From the NCBI GenBank assembly GCA_023819375.1, contig JAMWDI010000009.1:1-41801 (forward strand): DNA of 41,801 nt. Direction: 5' to 3'. The DNA is from Candidatus Omnitrophota bacterium. Lineage in GTDB: Bacteria; Ratteibacteria; UBA8468; B48-G9; JAFGKM01. Position numbers and translations under genes: made by a program. The notes beneath the pieces are model-generated. The model was not told the origin of the DNA and ran no database searches. It saw nothing but the letters and a program-made list of their open reading frames with translations. Positions 7,979-15,241 of this stretch are shown piece by piece (position 1 is the stretch's first letter; every line of letters begins with the position of its first letter).

Positions 7979-9490
7979 TGCTTTTTGTTTTATCAAATTT
8001 TCTACAATTTCTTTATTTAAAATACATCCAGGATCAGGAGCAGTAAAATCACCAAAATAGGCATAACTTCTTGCAACACATCCTCCACAGACAGAGAAAT
8101 ATTTTCCTTTACATCCATATCTTTCGGGGTGATTCCTTCTATCTCTTATTATTTTTAAAACTTCTGAATTCTCCCAGACATCAAGTAAATTTTCTTTTTT
8201 TATTTCACCATTTATTTTCATACTGCCTATGTACACCTTCGGCATAAATACACATGGAGTTATACTACCATCTGGTTGAATTGCTATATATGCTCTTCCT
8301 GCACCACATCCACCTATAAGTTCAACAAGATTTTTAAGTTTGCTCGCATTTCCAGATGAAAAATGGCCAAGAATAGTATAATTTCCTTGTCCAAGTTCAT
8401 ACATTTGTTTACAATATCTTCCAAATTGAGGTGCTGTAGAGAGTAAACTTTCTTTACCTTTTTGTAAATCATCATAAAAGATTTCAAAAAGTTTTTCTCT
8501 TTCTTCACAAGTTAAATCATTGCCGAAATCTGCTCTACCACATGGAATATAATTATAAAGGACTACTTTTCTTATCCCGAGTTCATCCCTTAATTTTATC
8601 ATTTCAGGTATTTGGTTTTTAATAATTGCATTTTCTCTTGCAACTGTAAAGGATATACAAACTTTATCTCCTTCTCCAACTTCAATAAGATTTTTTATTC
8701 CATTTAGTGCTCTTTCAAAGGAACCTTTTACACCTCTAAATTCATCGTGAACTTGACTGCTTGCTCCATCTAAACTTATACCATAATAAGCAAAACCTAT
8801 TTCTTTTAATTTTTCGGCCACCTCTTTAGTTATAAGTGTTCCATTTGTATTTATTGACATATAAAGTCCGCCTTCTTTTCCAATTCTGGCAAGTTCCCAG
8901 AAAGTAGGATCAATTAATGGTTCTCCACCTGCAAAGGCAAAAGTTGGGATATTTGTTTTTACTATTTCTTCCATAACTTTTATTTTTTCTTCTCTCGTAA
9001 GTTCTTGAGGAAGCCCTTTTGAAAGCACACCGGCATCTTCATAACAATGTTTACACCTCAAATTACATTTCCCTGTTATATTCCAAACAACCATAAGTGG
9101 TTCTGCAAATATAAGTGGTTCTCTAACTCCAAATTTTACAATAGTTTTCGCAACATTAAGTATTGATCTTCTTATTATTGGATTTTTAATAAAATCTTTA
9201 AGTTTTTCCCTTTCAATGTTGAAAATTTTACATATATGATCAAAAATGATATAGGGGATTATTGTTTCTTTTTCTTTTAAAATTCTTTGAAATAATCCTC
9301 TTGTATCTGTTGAAAATTTTTCAACAAATTTTTCAAGTTTTGTAATTCCACTTTCATCTATTTCAAGATATTTAGAGATAATTTTTTTACTTAAAGGGTT
9401 ATTAAGTATCTTATACAATGAACCATTTTTTAAGTTTTCAGAAAGGTTTTCAGGTTTAAATGGGAACCTATTTAAATTCCAGAGCCCCAT
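7970..9490 (-). CDS. Radical SAM/SPASM domain protein
   Basis: This 506-residue protein has an N-terminal helical extension of about 130 residues that I do not recognise, then a radical SAM core with CNLRCKHC (Cys142, Cys146, Cys149) binding the SAM-cleaving iron-sulfur cluster. A GGEP motif follows, and a C-terminal SPASM region has cysteines in GGCGAGRAY, ITPCVF, YGCKGKYFSVCGGC and DPGCIL, enough for two auxiliary clusters. SPASM enzymes modify peptides, proteins or tetrapyrroles. No small precursor peptide gene is visible next to it, so its substrate is unknown. A GGAG site lies before the ATG. It sits 12 bases after the helix-turn-helix gene and probably shares its promoter. Confidence 0.88.
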   Translation of the reverse strand: MGLWNLNRFPFKPENLSENLKNGSLYKILNNPLSKKIISKYLEIDESGITKLEKFVEKFSTDTRGLFQRILKEKETIIPYIIFDHICKIFNIEREKLKDFIKNPIIRRSILNVAKTIVKFGVREPLIFAEPLMVVWNITGKCNLRCKHCYEDAGVLSKGLPQELTREEKIKVMEEIVKTNIPTFAFAGGEPLIDPTFWELARIGKEGGLYMSINTNGTLITKEVAEKLKEIGFAYYGISLDGASSQVHDEFRGVKGSFERALNGIKNLIEVGEGDKVCISFTVARENAIIKNQIPEMIKLRDELGIRKVVLYNYIPCGRADFGNDLTCEEREKLFEIFYDDLQKGKESLLSTAPQFGRYCKQMYELGQGNYTILGHFSSGNASKLKNLVELIGGCGAGRAYIAIQPDGSITPCVFMPKVYIGSMKINGEIKKENLLDVWENSEVLKIIRDRRNHPERYGCKGKYFSVCGGCVARSYAYFGDFTAPDPGCILNKEIVENLIKQKALV

Positions 9491-9502
9491 ATTAACTCCT
9501 TT

Positions 9503-9967
9503 TTAAATTTCTTCATAATTTACTTTACCTAAGTTTATATTTGTTTCCTTTAATATTTTCCTTATAGTTTCGTGACTTATCTTTTCAACAATACCTTTTT
9601 CTTCAACATAGTTTTTAAGTTTATGGAGTGTCCATTTTGAAAAAAGAAGACCAAGATTTCTCGGTGGCATAGAAGCAATTTCAATTATTTTCTTTTTTAA
9701 GTTTTCTCCAAATTTTTTCTTTTTTCCAGTTTTTGGAGAGGTTAAAATAGCATCTAAACCATAAAGATTATATCTTTTTATCCATTTTCTTAAATGGTTT
9801 GGATGTAAATTTATAAACTTTGAAATTTCACTCACTTTATATTTATAAATTCCTGAAAAAATTAGTGCCTGAACCCTTTTTTTCAAATGTTCTTCTCCAT
9901 TTTTTAATATTTCAAATAATTTATTTTTATCCTCATTTCTTATAATCGCAAACAAACTTTTTGCCAT
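9503..9967 (-). CDS. Stand-alone IS630-type helix-turn-helix protein
   Basis: The 154-residue protein has two helix-turn-helix units like the N-terminal half of IS630-family transposases: residues about 28-75 (YKVSEISKFINLHPNHLRKWIKRY) and about 100-150 (LLFSKWTLHKLKNYVEEKG then VEKISHETIRKILKE). The DDE catalytic domain that follows in a transposase is absent; the gene ends cleanly with its own stop. It has a strong AAGGGGG ribosome binding site and a consensus promoter, and lies 12 bases upstream of the radical SAM gene. It could be a decayed transposase, but the intact frame and promoter fit better with a DNA-binding regulator recruited from one. No terminal repeats were seen. Confidence 0.7.
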   Translation of the reverse strand: MAKSLFAIIRNEDKNKLFEILKNGEEHLKKRVQALIFSGIYKYKVSEISKFINLHPNHLRKWIKRYNLYGLDAILTSPKTGKKKKFGENLKKKIIEIASMPPRNLGLLFSKWTLHKLKNYVEEKGIVEKISHETIRKILKETNINLGKVNYEEI

Positions 9968-9988
9968 TTAACCCCCTTTTTTGAAATT

Positions 9989-10016
9989 ATTATACCCATT
10001 TTCTTGAAATTGTCAA
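9989..10016 (-). promoter_or_regulatory. Consensus promoter of the HTH-radical SAM operon
   Basis: On the minus strand TTGACA (10011-10016) is followed after 16 bases by TATAAT (9989-9994). The predicted start is near 9982, about 15 bases before the ATG at 9967. The octamer TTGAAATT occurs twice on the plus strand (9981-9988 and 10004-10011), flanking the -10 box, and could be a binding site for the small HTH protein (inference). Confidence 0.75.
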
Positions 10017-10032
10017 GTATTTTTAAAAGTTT

Positions 10033-10491
10033 TTATAGAATTGGCTTTAATAAATTTATTATTTTTTCAATAGAATCTGATACACTCTGACTAATTTTCT
10101 CTCCAAAGCCAATTTTTTCAAATTGAATTCCAAGGAGATATATTTCAAATTCAGGTAAAAAATTTTTTAAAAGTGAAATGGAAATGTTATGGGTTGAGAA
10201 TGTTATATCTTTTATTTCGTCTATTTTAAAGATTTTAAAATTGCCTGCACTTGCACCAAAATCACAGGCATCTATAACTAAAATAATTGATGGATTAACT
10301 TTTTTTATAAAACCAATATAATTTTCTGGTTTATTTTCAGCATCTATAACGACTATATTTTTGTTTTTTATCAAACTTTTCAGTTTTTCTGCAATAATAC
10401 TTCCTACTCCATCATCCATCTTCAATCTATTTCCAATCCCGAGTATTACTAATTTTTCTCCCTTTTTAATTTTTTTAAGTAATCTATCCAT
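10033..10491 (-). CDS. Hydrogenase maturation endopeptidase (HycI/HyaD family)
   Basis: These proteases remove the C-terminal tail of the NiFe hydrogenase large subunit after nickel has been inserted, which locks the active site. Visible: GIGNRLKMDDGVG (residues 18-30), ACDFGASAG with a metal-site Asp74, THNISI with His101, and LLGIQ, all in the usual spacing. Length of 152 residues is normal. The ATG lies 43 bases inside the end of hypB, so the two are probably translationally coupled. It is the last gene of the Mrp-hypAB operon. Its presence implies that a NiFe hydrogenase large subunit with a cleavable tail exists elsewhere in the genome. Confidence 0.9.
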   Translation of the reverse strand: MDRLLKKIKKGEKLVILGIGNRLKMDDGVGSIIAEKLKSLIKNKNIVVIDAENKPENYIGFIKKVNPSIILVIDACDFGASAGNFKIFKIDEIKDITFSTHNISISLLKNFLPEFEIYLLGIQFEKIGFGEKISQSVSDSIEKIINLLKPIL

Positions 10492-11108
10492 ATTTGAAAA
10501 TTTTCACCACTTTTTGCAGACAATTTTATGAGAAATGTTGATGGAGATATATTTTTTAAATTATTTTCAAATTTTTCCATATTGAATTCAACATACTGAA
10601 GAAGGTCAATTTTGTTTAATATACAAATTTGAGAAACTCTAAAGATTAAGGGATACTTAATAACTTTATCATCACCCTCTGTAATTGAATAAATAATAAT
10701 ATTTTTTTCTGTACCTATTTCAAATTCAGCAGGACATACCAGATTTCCTACATTTTCAACAAAAATTATATCTATTTCATCAAGTGGCAGATTTAAAATC
10801 GCCCTTTTTAACATATTTGCATCAAGGTGACATGAACCACCTGTGTTTATTTGGATAATAGGAACATTATATTTTTCTATTCTTTCAGCATCTATTTTAC
10901 CCTCAATATCTCCTTCAACAATTCCGAATCTAATCTCATTATTTAATAAACTTAATGTTTTTTCAATAAATTCTGTTTTTCCGCTTCCAGGAGAGCCCAT
11001 AATATTAAATGACAGGATATTTTTTTCTTTTAATATTTTTCTCACTTCTGTTGCTATCCTTTCATTTTCTTCAAATATATTCTCTTCAATTCTTATAACC
11101 TTAATCAA
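10449..11108 (-). CDS. hypB: Hydrogenase nickel incorporation GTPase HypB
   Basis: HypB is the GTPase that, with HypA, delivers nickel to the hydrogenase large subunit. The P-loop GSPGSGKT is at residues 38-45, followed by GDIEGKIDAERI, the metal-binding CHLDA block, FVENVGNLVCPAEF and the NKIDLL guanine-binding motif. Length of 219 residues is that of the simple form without a histidine-rich nickel store or an N-terminal CxxCGC motif. It starts 15 bases after hypA and overlaps the protease gene by 43 bases. Confidence 0.95.
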   Translation of the reverse strand: MIKVIRIEENIFEENERIATEVRKILKEKNILSFNIMGSPGSGKTEFIEKTLSLLNNEIRFGIVEGDIEGKIDAERIEKYNVPIIQINTGGSCHLDANMLKRAILNLPLDEIDIIFVENVGNLVCPAEFEIGTEKNIIIYSITEGDDKVIKYPLIFRVSQICILNKIDLLQYVEFNMEKFENNLKNISPSTFLIKLSAKSGENFQIWIDYLKKLKREKN

Positions 11109-11123
11109 TTTTAACCCCCCCTT

Positions 11124-11378
11124 TTAAACTTCTATTTCAATATTTTCAATGATGTATTCTCTTTCATGTATATTCCCTCTTATTACATTAATTTTTGCAT
11201 CCTTAAAGATTTCCCTTTCTTTAACTAACATAGAAAAAATAAAGTTTAAATTTTCCTCATCAAGGCAACTATATGGATTTATTTTCAAATTTATTTTTAA
11301 AACTTTTTTGGCTTTGTTTTCTTCACAGACTTTTTCAAGTATTTTAATTATGTTATTTACAACCGATATTTCATGCAT
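11124..11378 (-). CDS. hypA: Short HypA-like nickel chaperone lacking the zinc ribbon
   Basis: The first residues MHEISVVNNIIKILEKV carry the conserved nickel-binding His2 and Glu3 of HypA, and the following KKVLKINLKINPYSCLDEENLNFIFSML matches the alpha-beta core. Usual HypA proteins are about 110-140 residues and have a zinc domain with two CxxC pairs between the core and the last strand. Here the protein is 84 residues: the core runs straight into the final strand (REYIIENIEIEV), and the zinc domain is missing. Both ends are therefore present and the middle is deleted, so it is not a simple truncation. It overlaps mrpG by eight bases and precedes hypB. How nickel transfer works without the zinc domain is unknown. 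Confidence 0.85.
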   Translation of the reverse strand: MHEISVVNNIIKILEKVCEENKAKKVLKINLKINPYSCLDEENLNFIFSMLVKEREIFKDAKINVIRGNIHEREYIIENIEIEV

Positions 11379-11697
11379 CTTTTAAAAAATCTTCTTCTAT
11401 TTCTGTTTTCTCAACCGGTTTAACACCTGAAAAGAAGGCACCATATGCTAAAGCGTGAGAGGCAGTAGGTGAGTTTAAAAATAAGAAAATGAGACATAGG
11501 ATTGATTTAAGCCCTATACTTGAAAAACCAGAAATTAGAAAAGTCCCAAATAGGATAGAACCAGCCCCAAAAGTTACACATTTTGTAGCAGTTTGAAGTC
11601 GGCAATAAATATCAGGCATCCTAACTAAACCGAGGCATCCAAAAAAAATAAAACATAAACCATTAAAGATTAAAAACCATCCTAAAATTTCAATCAT
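11371..11697 (-). CDS. mrpG: Mrp/Mbh-type antiporter subunit MrpG (MnhG)
   Basis: Small membrane subunit with three predicted membrane segments and the family signature GLVRMPDIYCRLQTATK followed by FLNSPTASHALAYGA. The ATG at 11697 is chosen because GGAGG lies seven bases upstream; a longer frame to 11727 would add ten residues of no family likeness. About 108 residues is normal. It overlaps mrpF by eight bases and hypA by eight. In Mrp antiporters and in membrane-bound hydrogenases this subunit belongs to the sodium/proton translocating part. Confidence 0.92.
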   Translation of the reverse strand: MIEILGWFLIFNGLCFIFFGCLGLVRMPDIYCRLQTATKCVTFGAGSILFGTFLISGFSSIGLKSILCLIFLFLNSPTASHALAYGAFFSGVKPVEKTEIEEDFLKDA

Positions 11698-11944
11698 CAA
11701 ATTTCCTCCCTTCAAGAAATTTTGCAAGAGTTAATGAACTTACAAAACCAATTATACTCCATGCAATTGCAATATTCATATAAAAGTCAATTCCTGTTAT
11801 TAAAGAATAAAAGACACAATAAACAATAATTACAAGTCCTAAAATATCAATTGCTACACTTCTATCAGCAGGTGTAGGACCTTTAACAATTCTATAAATA
11901 CACATAAAAATACAAATTCCGAGAAATATAAAAATTGTATTCAT
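11690..11944 (-). CDS. mrpF: Mrp/Mbh-type antiporter subunit MrpF (MnhF)
   Basis: This 84-residue protein has three membrane segments and the family signature IVKGPTPADRSVAIDILG after the first. The size is typical. It overlaps mrpE by four bases and mrpG by eight. In the membrane-bound hydrogenase of Pyrococcus the corresponding subunit is MbhB. It has no catalytic residues of its own and is thought to help form the ion path. Confidence 0.92.
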   Translation of the reverse strand: MNTIFIFLGICIFMCIYRIVKGPTPADRSVAIDILGLVIIVYCVFYSLITGIDFYMNIAIAWSIIGFVSSLTLAKFLEGRKFDD

Positions 11945-12423
11945 TCAAAAACCTTTTTTAAAATTTTTTCCATTAAACCAACTATAATTTCTTTTTGCTT
12001 TTCTTTTTCATAAGTATAAACATAAATCCAGTGAATGTAAAGATAATTTTCAGTTATTTTAATTGTAAAAGTTCCTGGAGTAAGAGTGATTGAATTTGCA
12101 AGAATTGTTCTTGCAAGTGGAGATTTCAATTCAATAGGTATTTTAACTATTGCTGGTTTAATCGGCAGCCTCGGACTTAAAACTCTATATGCCATTAGCA
12201 TATTTGCTTTTATCATATAAAAAACAAAAACAAAGAGGTATTCAATAAAATAAAAATATCTTTTACTTTCAAAAATTTTTTTATCCACTTTGAATTCATC
12301 CTTGAAAATTAAAGCAACAAAAGAACAAATAAAAATACCAACAATCAAATTTAAAAATTCTATATTCCAAGTTAAAATCATCCAGACAAAAAAGGTCAAA
12401 ATAAAAATTACAAAAAATACCAT
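11941..12423 (-). CDS. mrpE: Mrp/Mbh-type antiporter subunit MrpE (MnhE)
   Basis: The 160-residue protein has two or three N-terminal membrane segments and then the strongly conserved SITLTPGTFTIKI block of the MrpE family, followed by a cytoplasmic tail. Length is normal. It follows mrpD by one base and overlaps mrpF by four bases. The corresponding membrane-bound hydrogenase subunit is MbhA. Confidence 0.92.
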   Translation of the reverse strand: MVFFVIFILTFFVWMILTWNIEFLNLIVGIFICSFVALIFKDEFKVDKKIFESKRYFYFIEYLFVFVFYMIKANMLMAYRVLSPRLPIKPAIVKIPIELKSPLARTILANSITLTPGTFTIKITENYLYIHWIYVYTYEKEKQKEIIVGLMEKILKKVFE

Positions 12424-12424
12424 T

Positions 12425-13894
12425 TTATTTCTCCATTATTTTAGCATATGTAAAGTTTTCCATAATATAGACTGCTTTATCAAGGTAAATCTTAATATTT
12501 GGAGTAAAAACAAGTCCTGAAAGTAAAATGAAAATGCTTAAAATAACCATAGGCATTAAAAGATTATAACTTATTTCAACAGTTTTACTTTCATCATCTT
12601 TACTATAAAAAATGTTTCTTTTTAATCTTAAAAAATAACCAAGTGTTATCGTTGAAATAATAACGCAAATAAAAGCGATACCGTAATAATGTTTTTTAAT
12701 TGCAGATATTATTATTACTATTTTACTCCAAAAACATCCAAAAGGCGGAATACCTGAAATAGATAACATACCTATTGAACCAGTAGTAACTACATATGGT
12801 AATTTATCTTCCAATCCTTTTAATTCTTCAATTTTTGTTGTATTGTATTTATATTCAATAGCACCTATATTTAAAAAAAGTAATGACTTTGAAAGAGAAT
12901 GAAATATAAAGTGTAAAATGGCACCAAGATAACCCCAATATCCTCCAATTCCAAGTGAAAGAGCACAATATCCAATTTGGCTTATACTTGAATATGCATA
13001 CATCCTTTTTATGTCAATTTGGTCAATTGCCATAAAAGAACCAAAAATCATTGAGGCTAATCCTAAACCAATTAAAATAATTTTACTCTCAGGAAACATA
13101 ACAAATATATTCGTGATAATTCTAAAAAGAGGATAAAGTCCCGTAACTTTTATAAAAAGGCCTGACAATAAAGCAGAAACTGGAGAAGGAGCAAGAGAAT
13201 GAGCGTCTGGAAGCCAGAAGTGGAAAGGGAAGAGTGCTGTTTTTAGTGAAAAGCCAGCAATAAAAAGGCCAAGTATAAACCACAACTGATGTTTTCTTAA
13301 ATTTTCTGCTATATAGGTAAAGTCAGCAATATTTAATGTTCCTGTTTTTCCAAGTATAAGACCAATACCAATTATAATTAAGGTAGAACCAATAAACCCA
13401 AGAATTGTATATTTCAAAGATGCTTCAATTTCTTCGGTTCTTAAACCAAAGGCAACGAGAATATAAGAAGCAATTGATGCTATTTCAAGAAAAACATATA
13501 TATTAAAAAAATCCATACTTATTAAAATACCATTCATTCCTGCAGAAATAAGTGAAAAAACAATATAAAAAAGACCTGGGTTTGTATATTTTTTCATATA
13601 GGTAATTGAAAACCAACATATTAAAGGCAACATTGAATTAAGAGTAAATAGAAATATATATGAAAGCGAATCAACCATTAACGTTATCCCTATAGGTACC
13701 TCCCAACCCCCAACAAAATAAATAATTCTCTCATTTAAAAAAACAAATCTTCCTAACAGAATCACAGAGATCATACTTAAAATTGAAAAAGAAAGAGAAG
13801 CAAATCCAGCAAGTTTTTCATTTTCTTTCCAAATCAAGGCAATTAGAAAAGCAGACAAAAGGTACAAAATAACTGGAGATATAATTAAATTCAT
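12425..13894 (-). CDS. mrpD: Antiporter-like subunit MrpD (MnhD/NuoN-type)
   Basis: A 489-residue protein of about 14 membrane segments from the proton-translocating antiporter family shared with complex I. It shows the key charged residues: Glu in FLEIASIASYILVAFG, Lys in FSLKTALFPFHFWLPDAHS, and the helix-break HFIFHSLSKSLLFL with SGIPPFGCFWSK later. Length and position after mrpC fit MrpD/MbhH. It is one of three antiporter-like subunits in this operon, and overlaps mrpC by four bases. Confidence 0.93.
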   Translation of the reverse strand: MNLIISPVILYLLSAFLIALIWKENEKLAGFASLSFSILSMISVILLGRFVFLNERIIYFVGGWEVPIGITLMVDSLSYIFLFTLNSMLPLICWFSITYMKKYTNPGLFYIVFSLISAGMNGILISMDFFNIYVFLEIASIASYILVAFGLRTEEIEASLKYTILGFIGSTLIIIGIGLILGKTGTLNIADFTYIAENLRKHQLWFILGLFIAGFSLKTALFPFHFWLPDAHSLAPSPVSALLSGLFIKVTGLYPLFRIITNIFVMFPESKIILIGLGLASMIFGSFMAIDQIDIKRMYAYSSISQIGYCALSLGIGGYWGYLGAILHFIFHSLSKSLLFLNIGAIEYKYNTTKIEELKGLEDKLPYVVTTGSIGMLSISGIPPFGCFWSKIVIIISAIKKHYYGIAFICVIISTITLGYFLRLKRNIFYSKDDESKTVEISYNLLMPMVILSIFILLSGLVFTPNIKIYLDKAVYIMENFTYAKIMEK

Positions 13895-14241
13895 CCTTTC
13901 AACCTCCTAATTTTTTCAAAGTCAAAACTTCCATACTTTTCATAAATTCTTATAGATAAAGAAGCAAGAAAACATATTATTGATAGATCTATTACTATTG
14001 ATGTTAAAACAAGTGCTTGAGGCAAAGGATTGACTGCTTTTTGAACAAAATCTTTTATTTCCATTCCAGGAACCATTATAGGAGCAATTCCATTTTTTCT
14101 GTATCCAAGAACAATAAAGAATAGATTGACAGCATAACCAATAATATTTACTCCAATAATCATTTTTATAATATTTTTCTTAACCATCATTCCATAAAGA
14201 CCGACAAAAAACATAATAGCGATACACATGTATATAATCAT
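13891..14241 (-). CDS. mrpC: Antiporter subunit MrpC (NuoK-like)
   Basis: A 116-residue NuoK-like protein with three membrane segments: GLYGMMVKKNIIKMIIGVNIIGYAVNLFFIVLGY and a later PLPQALVLTSIVIDLSIICFLASLSIRIY, which is the MrpC signature (DPLPQALVLTAIVI). The size is normal. It overlaps the genes on both sides by four bases. Confidence 0.93.
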   Translation of the reverse strand: MIIYMCIAIMFFVGLYGMMVKKNIIKMIIGVNIIGYAVNLFFIVLGYRKNGIAPIMVPGMEIKDFVQKAVNPLPQALVLTSIVIDLSIICFLASLSIRIYEKYGSFDFEKIRRLKG

Positions 14242-14711
14242 TCAATATCCTCCTTTTTCTCAAAATATTCAATTTTGTTGTCTTTACAAACAATTCTAAC
14301 CATAGAAAGCAAAGTTATACCAAGAAATAAACTTGTTCCTATTTTAATTCCAATGGCAATATTACTAAACAATAGATTGCCACCACTCCATAAAGAAAAT
14401 AATTTTCCTTTATTGAAGATATTTAAAAAGAAGATCCCTTCTAAAAAACCAATTAAAGCAATAGAGAGAAATAAAATTGCTCCTATATTATGTAAAATAT
14501 CACTTTTTTCTAATGAGAGTTTAGAAAGAACTTTTTCTTTTCCATAAGAAAGTAAGAGCAGAACAAAAGAAGCAGAAATAACTACTCCTCCTGGAAAGCC
14601 ACCACCAGGTGTTAAATGTCCATAAAAAACTATAGAAATTCCAAAGATAATTATAAATGGAGCAACAATTTTACTTATCGTTTTAACGATTTCACTCATT
14701 CCTCTATTCAT
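14238..14711 (-). CDS. mrpB: Antiporter subunit MrpB (MnhB, C-terminal type)
   Basis: Four membrane segments in 157 residues, with the signature FYGHLTPGGGFPGGVVISASFVLL that defines MrpB/MbhF. It overlaps mrpC by four bases and the MbhD/E-like gene by eight. No catalytic role is known; it is a structural part of the ion-pumping membrane arm. Confidence 0.93.
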   Translation of the reverse strand: MNRGMSEIVKTISKIVAPFIIIFGISIVFYGHLTPGGGFPGGVVISASFVLLLLSYGKEKVLSKLSLEKSDILHNIGAILFLSIALIGFLEGIFFLNIFNKGKLFSLWSGGNLLFSNIAIGIKIGTSLFLGITLLSMVRIVCKDNKIEYFEKKEDIE

Positions 14712-15237
14712 CTTTTCTTCCCTTTTTTCTCACTAAGACCATAACTCCAATTATCGCTGTGAAAATAACTGTTGCTTCACCAATAGTATCGTAACCACGA
14801 AAATCAAGAACAATTGCAGTTACACAATTTGCTGATTTTAATTTTTCAGGTGCAAGATAAAGATACTTCTCTCCGACACGCATATTTGCTTTTCCAAATT
14901 CTGGAAAAATGAAGTAAGAATAAGAAAGAAAAGTAAGAAAAGAAATAATCAGAATAAAAATTAAAAGAAACCCATAAACTTTTGAAGAAGTCATATCTGC
15001 AGTGACATCCCTATCTATGATTGCTGAAAGTAAAATTATTAAAGTTAACACTTCAACTACAAGTTGAGTTATCGCTATATCTGGTGCTCCAAGTATTAGA
15101 AAATAAATACTTAAGAGCATACCAACAGTTCCAAGAGATACAAGAGAAGAAATCAATTTTTTTGAGAAGACTGCTACAAAAGACCCAATTATCATCATAA
15201 AAAGTAAAAATACATGAAACCCAAAATCTATTTCCAT
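14704..15237 (-). CDS. MbhD/MbhE-like subunit (MrpA C-terminal region as a separate gene)
   Basis: The 177 residues combine two small units. The N-terminal half (about 10-95) resembles MbhD, with LISSLVSLGTVGMLLSIYF then GAPDIAITQLVVEVLT. The C-terminal part (about 140-175) resembles MbhE, with FRGYDTIGEATVIFTAIIGVMVLVRK. In classical Mrp antiporters both units are the tail of the large MrpA; here they are encoded apart from the 610-residue NuoL-like gene just upstream, as in membrane-bound hydrogenases. This split favours an Mbh-like complex over a plain Mrp antiporter (inference). Confidence 0.88.
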   Translation of the reverse strand: MEIDFGFHVFLLFMMIIGSFVAVFSKKLISSLVSLGTVGMLLSIYFLILGAPDIAITQLVVEVLTLIILLSAIIDRDVTADMTSSKVYGFLLIFILIISFLTFLSYSYFIFPEFGKANMRVGEKYLYLAPEKLKSANCVTAIVLDFRGYDTIGEATVIFTAIIGVMVLVRKKGRKDE

Positions 15238-15241
15238 TTTT

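Noticed and set aside
7970-9967. A RiPP cluster around the radical SAM/SPASM protein
   Set aside because: No short precursor-like open frame, transporter or peptidase is seen beside it; the only neighbour is an IS630-like helix-turn-helix protein.
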